The position numbers and the translations under genes are program-made. This document shows positions 16,219 to 25,059 of a stretch of 64,000 nt of DNA, one piece after another; position 1 is the first letter of the stretch, and every line of letters begins with the position of its first letter. The stretch is from JBQTIY01 sp052387675 (lineage in GTDB: Bacteria; Planctomycetota; B15-G4), in the NCBI GenBank assembly GCA_052387675.1, contig JBQTIY010000005.1:62001-126000 (forward strand), written 5' to 3'. The notes beneath the pieces are model-generated. The model made no database searches and was not told the origin of the DNA. It saw only the letters and a program-made list of their open reading frames with translations.

Positions 16219-17619
16219 TCAGCGCTTCTTGCAGTAGGTCACGAAAGCTGCTTCCAAGCCGGCGAGGTCCACGCCGTAGACGCGCTGCGTGGCAGCCTCG
16301 ATGAACGTCACGTGGTTGCGCGGAACGCTGCCGACCGCGTGCAGCCACTCCTGAAACTTGGCCTTGCCGAACTTGCTCTCGCGCAGGAACTCGATGATCA
16401 GCGCGGCGTACTGGTAATGGTCGCCGGCCTGGTCGGCGCCGCTGATGTCATCGGCCGGCGTCGAGAAAATGAGGCTCTCCAGGGCCATGAACTCGCGCAA
16501 AGGCACATGCCGGCCCTTGGTCACTGCGCGCGCGGCGGCACCGCGCTCGTTGTCCTTGGAGGACATGTACTCGGCCACGCCCTCCTGGTACCACGAGCCG
16601 CCGCCGCCGAGCCCCAAGCGGTTGGCAAAGATCTGGTGTGTGGCTTCGTGAATGTGCACTGGATCACCGGGCGCCTCGTACCAGGTGGCGTAGAAGTCGC
16701 CGCTGGCAATGCCGCCGGTGCGCTTGGCGGCCTCGATCGTCATCCCGAAAGTCTTGGCGATGAACTCGAAGTACTGATCATTGGTGCGAAACAGGAACAC
16801 CGGCAGGAGCCGGCGCTCCGGCACTTCAGCAAAGGGAAAGATCTTCTTCACCGCGACGTAGCACTCCTCCATCTTCTTGGCGAAGGTCTTCCCGCCCGAA
16901 GAGTTGGTGAGAATGATGTAGTGCGCGGTGCGCAGCGCGTCCTTGAGTTCGCCCTGTAGATCTTCGGGGACCCCGGCCTGCCAGCGTTCCTCGGTCTCCG
17001 CCTTGGTCCACTGGGGGTCGCGCAGCTCGCCGTCGTAGCGGATGCCCTGCACGAGGGCGTCGCGAATCTGCTTGGCCTCCGCATCGCCAAGTTTGCTCTT
17101 CGCGTGAATCTCGAAGAGGTAGCCCGCGTCCGGCGTGAGGCCGGCGAAGCGGTACACATCCGAGACTTCGCCCTCGTCCGAGGCCTCGGCGCCGCGCGCG
17201 TAACTCGCATAGGCCGCGTAGCCATACGGTCCCGAAATGTGCTCGATCACGTCGTAGCGAAAACTTCCCTCGCCCTCGCCGCCTGGTCCGCTGGCCTGGC
17301 TGGCGACGAGTTCCAGGATGTCGCTCGGCTCAGTGAGGCCGTAGTCGTAGCGGCCAAGGATCACGACGGCCATGAGCAGCGGCGTTTCGCCGATCTTCCC
17401 CTTCCAGTCAAAGGCCGAGGCCTGCTGGCCGGGCGCCGGCAGGTTTTTGCTCATGCCCCAGGCCGCCGGCAAGGTGAGCGTCAAATGCAGGTTGTCGAAA
17501 CGCTGCACGAAGTCCTGCGCTGTCGCGGGCGCGGCCGCGGGTGGCGCGGTTTGCCCGTGCAGCGCGGCAGGCAGCGCCGCCGTCAGCGCGAGCAGCGCGG
17601 CTAGGACGGCGCGAATCAC
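16219..17619 (-). CDS. Secreted DUF1570-like zinc metalloprotease
   Basis: A 466-residue protein with a signal peptide (MIRAVLAALLALTAALPAALHGQ). The C-terminal half holds a gluzincin-type zinc site: HEATHQIF near residue 324 and YQEGVAEYMSS about 20 residues later, matching the HExxH...E arrangement of the peptidase MA clan that includes DUF1570. The N-terminal half (about 35-215) has FDNLHLTLTLPAAW and a beta-rich fold that I cannot name. It starts 13 bases after the BNR-repeat gene. Proteolysis of an extracytoplasmic substrate is inferred from the motif and the signal peptide. Confidence 0.78.
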   Translation of the reverse strand: MIRAVLAALLALTAALPAALHGQTAPPAAAPATAQDFVQRFDNLHLTLTLPAAWGMSKNLPAPGQQASAFDWKGKIGETPLLMAVVILGRYDYGLTEPSDILELVASQASGPGGEGEGSFRYDVIEHISGPYGYAAYASYARGAEASDEGEVSDVYRFAGLTPDAGYLFEIHAKSKLGDAEAKQIRDALVQGIRYDGELRDPQWTKAETEERWQAGVPEDLQGELKDALRTAHYIILTNSSGGKTFAKKMEECYVAVKKIFPFAEVPERRLLPVFLFRTNDQYFEFIAKTFGMTIEAAKRTGGIASGDFYATWYEAPGDPVHIHEATHQIFANRLGLGGGGSWYQEGVAEYMSSKDNERGAAARAVTKGRHVPLREFMALESLIFSTPADDISGADQAGDHYQYAALIIEFLRESKFGKAKFQEWLHAVGSVPRNHVTFIEAATQRVYGVDLAGLEAAFVTYCKKR

Positions 17620-17632
17620 AGGGCCGCCACCT

Positions 17633-18748
17633 TCATACCACCGCCACCTTCACGCAGTGGATCGGTGGCAGCGAATCGAAGAGGCACTCCCATTGCTCGC
17701 CGCTGTCGCGGCCGATCCAAAGCTGGCCCGTGGTCGTGCCGAAGTAGAGCGCCGGCGAGGTGCAGTCGTCGATGCACATGCCGTCGCGCTGCACGGTGAA
17801 CCAGCTCTCCTTCTTGGGGAAGCCCTTGGCCAGGCGCTGCCACGAGGCGCCCGCGTTGCTGCTGCGCCAGACGGCGGGCGCGCCGGTCACGCTCGTGCGC
17901 GCGGGCACTTCGAGCGGCATGACATAGACCACGTCTGGATCGTGCGGGTGCGCCACGATCGGGAAACCAAAGTCCGACGGCAGGCCCTTGGCGATGGAAT
18001 GCCAGGACTTGCCGTGGTCGTCGCTGCGCAGCACGCCGATGTCGGGGCGCGGCCCCCCCTCGCCGCTCCACTCGGCCCAGCCGCCGTGGTTCTGCATGTA
18101 GAGGCGGCCCGGCACGCCCGGCGCGGGCGCGATCTTGTGCACGCACTGGCCGAACTCCGGGAAGGGATCGGGTACGAAGCCAGCGCCGACGCCCACATTG
18201 CTGGGGCGGAAGCTCTCGCCGCCGTCCTCGCTGAGGTAGTGCCCGCCCGTGGAGATGCCGAGGTGCAGGCGCTTGCCGTCGGGCACGATCGTGTGCAGGC
18301 ACAGGCCGCCGTTGCCGGGCATCCACTTGCGCGCGTGCTCGTGGTTGCTGATGCCGGAAACCAGTTCCCAGGTGTCGCCGCCGTCGCGGCTGCGGAAGAG
18401 CGAGGCCGGCTCCACGCCGCACCACAAGTCCTTCTTGCCTGGGCCCGGCTCCAGCGACCAGATATTGGCCAGGGCGCGACCGTCGTCCTTGGGGAAGGCC
18501 GGCGCCGACTTGGTCTCCTTGAAGGAGGCGCCGAGGTCATTCGAGCGCAGGATCTTCATGCCGAAGAACGGATTGCAGCTTGAGGCGTAGACGCGCGGCG
18601 TGCTGGCGCGCGTGTCGATGAGCGTGGTGTACACGGCCACGCCGGCGCCCGCCGGCCCGCGCAGCGTGAAGCGCTTGCGGCTCTTGCTGCCCTCGGCGAT
18701 GAAGACGCCTTTCTTGGTGCCGATGGCGAGGACAACGCGGTCGGACAT
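17633..18748 (-). CDS. BNR/Asp-box repeat beta-propeller protein (sialidase/VPS10-like fold)
   Basis: A 371-residue protein with no signal peptide. Repeated Asp-box signatures (SxDxGxTW type) are seen as SRDGGDTWE, SEDGGESF, SDDHGKSWH, SSNAGASWQ and GRDSGEQWE, implying a multi-bladed propeller. It lacks an obvious sialidase Arg triad, so enzymatic activity is uncertain. Its start lies five bases after the MoaD/ThiS-like gene stop. The tight pairing of a BNR protein with a small sulfur-carrier-like protein is something I recall from other genomes and could mark a functional pair. Cytoplasmic location is inferred from the missing signal. Confidence 0.8.
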   Translation of the reverse strand: MSDRVVLAIGTKKGVFIAEGSKSRKRFTLRGPAGAGVAVYTTLIDTRASTPRVYASSCNPFFGMKILRSNDLGASFKETKSAPAFPKDDGRALANIWSLEPGPGKKDLWCGVEPASLFRSRDGGDTWELVSGISNHEHARKWMPGNGGLCLHTIVPDGKRLHLGISTGGHYLSEDGGESFRPSNVGVGAGFVPDPFPEFGQCVHKIAPAPGVPGRLYMQNHGGWAEWSGEGGPRPDIGVLRSDDHGKSWHSIAKGLPSDFGFPIVAHPHDPDVVYVMPLEVPARTSVTGAPAVWRSSNAGASWQRLAKGFPKKESWFTVQRDGMCIDDCTSPALYFGTTTGQLWIGRDSGEQWECLFDSLPPIHCVKVAVV

Positions 18749-18753
18749 GGGCC

Positions 18754-19047
18754 TTAACCTCCAGAGACTGCCGGCAAGATCGTGAGAATGTCGCCGGAAA
18801 CGAGCGGCGTGTCGAGGCCCTGCAACTCGCGCATGTGCGCCCGGTTCACAAAGAGGTTCACGTGCCGCCGCACGGCGCCGGTTTCGTCGCAGACAGCGCG
18901 GTGCAGCTCCGGGTAGCGCTGTTCGAGCTGGGCCAGCGCGGCGCGGACACTGAGCGTCGCGGTCTTCGACGAAGCGGGCAGCTCAAGCTCGGCGGCGCCG
19001 CCACAGCAGGACTGCAGTGGGCTGGGAATCCGGACGGTCAAAGTCAT
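18754..19047 (-). CDS. MoaD/ThiS-family ubiquitin-like carrier protein
   Basis: A 97-residue beta-grasp protein ending in the diagnostic Gly-Gly (LPAVSGG). MoaD and ThiS carry sulfur as a C-terminal thiocarboxylate for molybdopterin or thiamin synthesis after activation by an E1-like enzyme. Here no MoaE, MoeB or ThiF gene is nearby. The N-terminal strand VRIPSPLQSCC is unusual in having two adjacent Cys. The gene is immediately upstream of the BNR-repeat gene (5-base gap), so it may serve that protein or a pathway-specific sulfur transfer rather than Mo cofactor synthesis. Confidence 0.85.
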   Translation of the reverse strand: MTLTVRIPSPLQSCCGGAAELELPASSKTATLSVRAALAQLEQRYPELHRAVCDETGAVRRHVNLFVNRAHMRELQGLDTPLVSGDILTILPAVSGG

Positions 19048-19120
19048 CGGTCAGGTCACGTTGGGGTCTGCCGAGATGATCTACTGCACTTCATAACCAC
19101 GTCAACGCCAGAGGTCGAGC

Positions 19121-19771
19121 TTGACCCCGGCCGCCGCTGATACACTCGCCCCGGTGACGCAGTCGACCAGCGCGACTCCCTCGGGATCTCTCAACCGGAA
19201 GGCACGGCAGCCGCGCGGCGACGGCCTGACACGTGCGCGCTTCGCTGGGATCATGCTCGTAGGAGCCCCCGGCGCGCAGCTCGCCTCCACAGCCCTTGCA
19301 GAGCTCGAGCACTATCAGCTTGCCGTGTTCGCCGCCGTCCTTGGCACGCTGGGCTGGATTCCGGCGCTGCACGGACTCGAGCACTTTCTCAAGCGACGCA
19401 CCGAAAGGCTCAGCCTTGTCGCGTTGGCCTGCGGCACTGCGGGAGTCGTGGCCATCGTCTCTGCCTCGGCTCGTGCCTCCGCTGCAACTCCCGAATCTCC
19501 GCTCTTGTGGCCGTGGACGTGGATCCTCGGCGCCCGTGTCGCGCTGCCTGCAAGTCTCGCAGTCTTCGGCCTGGGGCTCGCGGCGTATCGCCTGCTGCCC
19601 ATTTGGGCCGCAGGCGCGCTCGGCGTAGGCGGCCTCATTCAGACACTCCAGTGGTTGGAGCTACTCAACTTGCCGCCGCACATTGACCAAGCTTTGGTCC
19701 TGGGCGGATCCACGTGGCTCGGATTGCGGATGCTGCTCGACCCCGAACGCTGGCGGCGAGGAGAGCCTTAG
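19121..19771 (+). CDS. Integral membrane protein of unknown function
   Basis: A 216-residue protein with about five hydrophobic helices after a 45-residue basic N-terminal segment. Segments include LAVFAAVLGTLGWIPAL, LVALACGTAGVVAIVSA, ALPASLAVFGLGLAAY and WAAGALGVGGLIQTLQW. The start is a TTG at 19121 with AGAGG upstream; GTG 19154 or ATG 19253 are alternatives. No catalytic motif is visible and I do not recognise the family. It is divergent from the moaD-BNR genes and convergent with pccB. A perfect 8-bp hairpin follows 19 bases after its stop. Confidence 0.6.
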   Translation: MTPAAADTLAPVTQSTSATPSGSLNRKARQPRGDGLTRARFAGIMLVGAPGAQLASTALAELEHYQLAVFAAVLGTLGWIPALHGLEHFLKRRTERLSLVALACGTAGVVAIVSASARASAATPESPLLWPWTWILGARVALPASLAVFGLGLAAYRLLPIWAAGALGVGGLIQTLQWLELLNLPPHIDQALVLGGSTWLGLRMLLDPERWRRGEP

Positions 19772-19789
19772 AGCGCTCGGGCGGTACTC

Positions 19790-19811
19790 ACGAGACAGTT
19801 CGGTGTCTCGT
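19790..19811 (+). terminator. Hairpin between convergent genes
   Basis: ACGAGACA (19790-19797) and TGTCTCGT (19804-19811) are perfect complements around the loop GTTCGG. It sits between the stop of the membrane-protein gene and the stop of pccB on the other strand. There is no T-tract on either side, so it may be a stabilising or Rho-assisted 3' end rather than a strict intrinsic terminator. Confidence 0.45.
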
Positions 19812-19865
19812 CTCGGGGCACGAAGGAATCTCAGACCACTCACAACCCAATGCTAGGCAGACGGA

Positions 19866-21434
<1,569 letters not shown>

Positions 21435-21573
21435 GGGGCAACTCCCGAGATGCACACGCGCCGGCCAGGCTCAGAGGCCAAGCCCAGCGAGCAGGGTCGG
21501 GGGATTGTAGGCGAGCGCGGAGCGGTGGAGCGAGAGCGAGTCCCTTGCTCATCAAGCCCACGCGCTGGGGCCT

Positions 21574-21579
21574 TACAAT
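21574..21579 (+). promoter_or_regulatory. Possible -10 element with a very short leader
   Basis: TACAAT lies ten bases before ATG 21589. If it is used, transcription would begin only a few bases ahead of the start codon, giving an almost leaderless mRNA. No convincing -35 is seen at 17 bp. An inverted ATTGTA near 21509 offers a -10 in the opposite direction for pccB. Confidence 0.3.
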
Positions 21580-21588
21580 CCGCGGGCC

Positions 21589-22161
21589 ATGCCAGCACCT
21601 GGCCATGAACCTCCCCCCGACACTCTCGCCGCGCACTGGCTGGCCGACGCGCGCGCGCAGCTCGCCAAGTATCGCGCGCTCGGTGAGGCGGCGCTGGCGC
21701 AGGTGGATGACGCGGCTTTCTTCGCGGCCACGAGCCCGGAGTGCAACAGCATCGCGCTCCTTTGCAAGCACCTGGCCGGCAATCAGCGCTCGCGCTGGAC
21801 CGAGTTCCTCACAACCGACGGCGAGAAGCCCAGCCGGCGGCGCGACGCAGAATTCGAGCGCGAGCCCGCCGACAGCCGTGCGTCGATCATGGCGCTTTGG
21901 AAGGCGGGCTGGGACCTCGCGGCCACGGCGCTGGCCAGCCTCACGCCGGCCGATTTGCTGCGCACGATCACGATTCGCGGCGAGCCGCACACGGTTCTGC
22001 AAGCTGTGCAGAGGCAGCTCACGCACTACGCCTACCACGTCGGCCAGATCGTGCAGCTCGCGCGCGACGCGGCCGGCCCGCGCTGGCGCTCGCTCTCCAT
22101 CCCTCGCGGCGAGTCGGCGCGCTTCGAGGTCAGCAAAGAGGGCCGCCCCTACCAAGCCTGA
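21589..22161 (+). CDS. DUF1572/DinB-like four-helix protein
   Basis: A 190-residue protein of the DinB-like superfamily, which forms a four-helix bundle around a divalent metal held by three His. Candidate ligands are His61 (LCKHLAGN), His146 and His150 (THYAYHVGQIV). ECNSIALLCKHLAGNQRSRW and the C-terminal TIRGEPHTVLQAVQRQLTHYAYHVGQIV match the DUF1572 pattern. Relatives include thiol-dependent transferases of the BshB2/YfiT group, but the reaction here is unknown. It is divergent from pccB and followed by a secreted metallo-beta-lactamase-fold gene. Confidence 0.85.
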   Translation: MPAPGHEPPPDTLAAHWLADARAQLAKYRALGEAALAQVDDAAFFAATSPECNSIALLCKHLAGNQRSRWTEFLTTDGEKPSRRRDAEFEREPADSRASIMALWKAGWDLAATALASLTPADLLRTITIRGEPHTVLQAVQRQLTHYAYHVGQIVQLARDAAGPRWRSLSIPRGESARFEVSKEGRPYQA

Positions 22162-22232
22162 GACCCGGCTCTTCCCCTACACTACGCGCCGCGTCCCACG
22201 CCGGGCCGCTGCCTCTCCAAATAGGTGTTTGC

Positions 22233-23555
22233 ATGATCACTCGGCTGCTCACTTCCTACTCGCCTCGCACCGTGGGCGCGTTGATGTCCGCCGTGATGGC
22301 CCTGCTGGCCCTTGGAGTCGTGGCCCCGCCAAGTGCAGCGCAGTGCTGCGATCCGTGGAGCGATCTGGGGCAGGCGCTGGCCGGCACGCACGGCGCGCCC
22401 CTCTTCGAGGCCACCGGCTCGCTGGCCGAGGACACGCAAGTGACGCTCTCGCTCAGCGAGGCCAAAGAGTCAGCCGCCACCTGGCTCGTGGCCGGGCTCA
22501 CCCAGATCAACGCGCCCTTCAAAGGCGGCGTGCTCGTGCCCGACACCGCGCTGCTCTTGCCGCTCGTCACTGACGCCGCGGGACAGATTGAACTCCATGC
22601 CAACTGGCCAGCCGGGCTGCCGGCCGGCACGAACGTCGTGCTGCAGTACTGGATCGCCGACCCGGCTGGTCCGGTGGGCTTCGCCGCGAGCAATGCCCTG
22701 CTCGGCCTCACGCCCGCGCCGCCGCCGCCCGGCAGCTTTCCCGCCGACTGGATCAATGGCAGCAACTGCGCCGGGGACCCCAAGATTCAGGTGCACGCCT
22801 ATGACGCCGACACCTACATCCTGCGCCAGAGCAAGTGCACCAACTTCGAAGGCCCCTTCATGTTCTTGCTCTTCGGCCAGGACCGCGTGCTCTTGCTCGA
22901 CACCGGAGCCACCGGCGGCATACCGCTGGCGCTGACGGTCAACAACCTCATCGCGAACTGGCTCGTCGCTCACGGCCGCACATCGATCCCGCTCACCGTG
23001 GCGCACACCCACGCGCACGGCGACCACATCGCCAACGACAATCAGTTCACGGGACAGCCCAACACGACCGTAGTCGGCACTTCCCAGGCCAGCGTGGCGG
23101 CCTTCTTCGGCTTCACGAACTGGCCGAACGATTTGCGAACTTACGAACTGGGCGGCCGCACGCTCGATGTGCTCGCCATCCCCGGCCACCACTCCTCGCA
23201 CATCGCGCTTTACGATCGCAACACGGCCCTGCTCTTCACCGGCGACACGCTCTACCCCGGCTGGCTCTTCATCAGCGGCGCCGTAAGCCAGGGCAACTTC
23301 GCCAAGTACAAGGCCAGCATCCAGCGCCTCGTGGATTTCACCGCCGACAAGCCCGTGCTGTGGGTGCTCGGCAATCACGTCGAGATGAAGAGCACGCCCT
23401 TTCAGGCCTACGTCTACGGCAACGCCGTCGCGCCGCTTGAGCGCGATCACCCCCTGCTGCGCGCGCACCTGTTGGAGTTGAACGCCGCCGTGCAGGCCAT
23501 GACGACGCCGGTGCAGCAGACGCACGCGGACTTCATCATCACGCCCAGCGGCTGA
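22233..23555 (+). CDS. Secreted metallo-beta-lactamase-fold hydrolase with N-terminal AASNAL module
   Basis: A 440-residue exported protein. A long signal region ends near PPSAAQ (about residue 37). Residues 42-161 are copy 4 of the recurring module, followed by a Pro linker (PAPPPPG) and the catalytic domain. The metal-binding motif is THAHGDH (about 257-263), followed by PGHHSSH (about 319) and FTGDTLYPG (about 336), then GNHVEM. Two metal ions are expected. The domain resembles glyoxalase II-like hydrolases; substrate unknown. This is the only protein here where the module precedes the functional domain. Start ATG 22233 has no strong ribosome-binding site. Confidence 0.87.
   Translation: MITRLLTSYSPRTVGALMSAVMALLALGVVAPPSAAQCCDPWSDLGQALAGTHGAPLFEATGSLAEDTQVTLSLSEAKESAATWLVAGLTQINAPFKGGVLVPDTALLLPLVTDAAGQIELHANWPAGLPAGTNVVLQYWIADPAGPVGFAASNALLGLTPAPPPPGSFPADWINGSNCAGDPKIQVHAYDADTYILRQSKCTNFEGPFMFLLFGQDRVLLLDTGATGGIPLALTVNNLIANWLVAHGRTSIPLTVAHTHAHGDHIANDNQFTGQPNTTVVGTSQASVAAFFGFTNWPNDLRTYELGGRTLDVLAIPGHHSSHIALYDRNTALLFTGDTLYPGWLFISGAVSQGNFAKYKASIQRLVDFTADKPVLWVLGNHVEMKSTPFQAYVYGNAVAPLERDHPLLRAHLLELNAAVQAMTTPVQQTHADFIITPSG
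22356..22715 (+). other. Recurring secreted-protein module, copy 4 (N-terminal)
   Basis: 120 residues from WSDLGQALAGTHGAPLF to GPVGFAASNALLGLTP. Shared blocks with copies 2 and 3 are DLGQALAGT, WLVAGL, PFKGGVLVPDT, LPAGTNVVLQYW and GPVGFAASNALLG. It starts five residues after the predicted signal cleavage site and ends at a Pro-rich linker. Confidence 0.72.
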
Positions 23556-23568
23556 GCTGCGCCGCCAG

Positions 23569-23592
23569 GTCGGGCCCCAAGTCGGGCCCCCA
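23569..23592 (+). repeat. Short tandem duplication
   Basis: GTCGGGCCCCAA (23569-23580) is followed directly by GTCGGGCCCCCA (23581-23592), 11 of 12 positions identical and each holding the palindrome GGGCCC. It lies between the stops of two convergent genes and could fold into a GC hairpin on either strand. Confidence 0.45.
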
Positions 23593-23625
23593 CGTCGCGC
23601 CGGCGAACCGAGGCGGCGCCTGCGT

Positions 23626-24573
23626 TCAGGGACTCGGCGGCTCCGGCCGCTTGCCGTAGACCTCGCCGACGCCGGCCTTCCAAGTGTCGCGCGTCAGCGG
23701 CGGCCACTCGCTCGGCTTCGCCGGAATGAAGGGCGCGTCTGCGAGCAGACTGGGCTGGTAGTTGAGGTGCAGGCGACCGTCCCAGTGCAGCAGCGAGGCA
23801 TAGGGCACCACGAGCAGACGCTCGGCGGCGGGCGGCGTGGCCGTCTCCGGGATGAGCGCCGCACGCGGCTTGAGCACGGCGTACTCCACGCGCTGATCAG
23901 GCAGATCGACGATGACGTCCTCGACCAGCCCGAGCAGAATCTCCTCGGGATGCTGCACTTCCAGGCCACGCAGGGTGCTTAGCCACACGAACTGCCAAGC
24001 GGCAGGATCACGGCGTTGCGGCAGCCCCGGGTCACCGCGCTGGCCGCGCGGAATTTGCGGCATCGGCGTCTCAGGTTCGAGAGCCGGACCAATCGTGGGA
24101 TCCACAAAGGCCGGCCAGTAGGGCTCGAGCCCGAAGTAGCGCCAGACAAGCTCGACCCATTGCTGATTGTCCGTGTCCGTCCAATACGTGCGATCGAGAT
24201 TCAGCGCGTGCGAGGCGGCCAGCTTGCCGCGACTCACGTCCGGCAGCAGGAGATGATCGCCCTCCACCTTCAAGAGTGGCGCGGGCACGGCCGACAGCCG
24301 ATCCGCTTTGCGGGTGTAGGCGCCGGCCTCGATGACCACGAAGAGCAGCCGGCCGTTCTTGGGATCGACAGCCGCGTCCACAAGTTTGCCCACCTCATCG
24401 CCTTTGGAATCACGCACGAGCAGGCCGGGCACGTCGGCGGCGCGCCGCAGCGGCGGCAAGGCCGGCCCAGCCGCTTTGGGCGACGGCTGCGACTGGGGCA
24501 GCGCCTGTTGCGCCGCTGCGCCCGAGGCGAGCAAAGCGAAGAGAGCGATGGCTTTGATCGTGAGCCTGTTCAT
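23626..24573 (-). CDS. Secreted PRC-barrel domain protein
   Basis: A 315-residue protein with a signal peptide (MNRLTIKAIALFALLASGAAAQQ). Residues about 45-115 contain a PRC-barrel pattern (VPGLLVRDSKGDEVGKLVDAAVD...GRLLFVVIEAG). A second, weaker one lies near 200-285 (LGLVEDVIVDL...VEYAVLKPR...LVVPYASLLHW). PRC barrels are small beta folds that bind partners such as photosynthetic reaction centres, RNA-processing factors or membrane lipids. Its ATG overlaps the epimerase stop (ATGA), which suggests coupled translation although the link to propionate metabolism is not obvious. Confidence 0.78.
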   Translation of the reverse strand: MNRLTIKAIALFALLASGAAAQQALPQSQPSPKAAGPALPPLRRAADVPGLLVRDSKGDEVGKLVDAAVDPKNGRLLFVVIEAGAYTRKADRLSAVPAPLLKVEGDHLLLPDVSRGKLAASHALNLDRTYWTDTDNQQWVELVWRYFGLEPYWPAFVDPTIGPALEPETPMPQIPRGQRGDPGLPQRRDPAAWQFVWLSTLRGLEVQHPEEILLGLVEDVIVDLPDQRVEYAVLKPRAALIPETATPPAAERLLVVPYASLLHWDGRLHLNYQPSLLADAPFIPAKPSEWPPLTRDTWKAGVGEVYGKRPEPPSP

Positions 24574-24980
24574 CGTGACTGCACCAGTTCGAGGAGGACA
24601 CCGCCCGTGCTTTGCGGGTGTACGAAACAGACCGTCGTGCCGTGAGCGCCGCGGCGCGGCGCGGCATCAATGAGGCGCACCCCAGCGGCCTTCAAGCGCG
24701 CAAAGAGCGCGGCCAGATCGTCGACTTCGAGCGCCAGGTGATGAATGCCCGGGCCGCGTTTGCCGAGGAAGCGCCCCACGGGTGAATCGTCCGCCGTGGG
24801 TTCGAGAAGTTCCACCGCACCGACGGCACTTCCCAGCCGCAACATGGCCACGCGCACGCCATCGCCGGCCACAACTTCGATGTGCTCGAGCGGCAGACCC
24901 AGCAGATCGCGCCAGAAGCGCAAGGCCTCGTCGTGCGCTTGCACGGCGATGCCCAGGTGCGCCAATCGTGGCAGGGTCAT
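24570..24980 (-). CDS. mce: Methylmalonyl-CoA epimerase
   Basis: A 136-residue single-chain VOC-superfamily protein that interconverts S- and R-methylmalonyl-CoA. The expected metal and catalytic residues appear in order: LAHLGIAV (His near 8), VAMLRLGSAVGAVELLEP (Glu), GPGIHHLALEV (His near 80) and the terminal GVLLELVQ (Glu). It lies 79 bases downstream of the mutase gene and overlaps the PRC-barrel gene. Together with pccB and the mutase it forms the propionyl-CoA to succinyl-CoA route. Confidence 0.92.
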   Translation of the reverse strand: MTLPRLAHLGIAVQAHDEALRFWRDLLGLPLEHIEVVAGDGVRVAMLRLGSAVGAVELLEPTADDSPVGRFLGKRGPGIHHLALEVDDLAALFARLKAAGVRLIDAAPRRGAHGTTVCFVHPQSTGGVLLELVQSR

Positions 24981-25059
24981 GAAACACTCTCCAAGGGCGC
25001 CCCGCTCAGAGTGATGCGGGCGACGACCAGGACGGCGATTGTACGTTCGCCGCGGCTGC

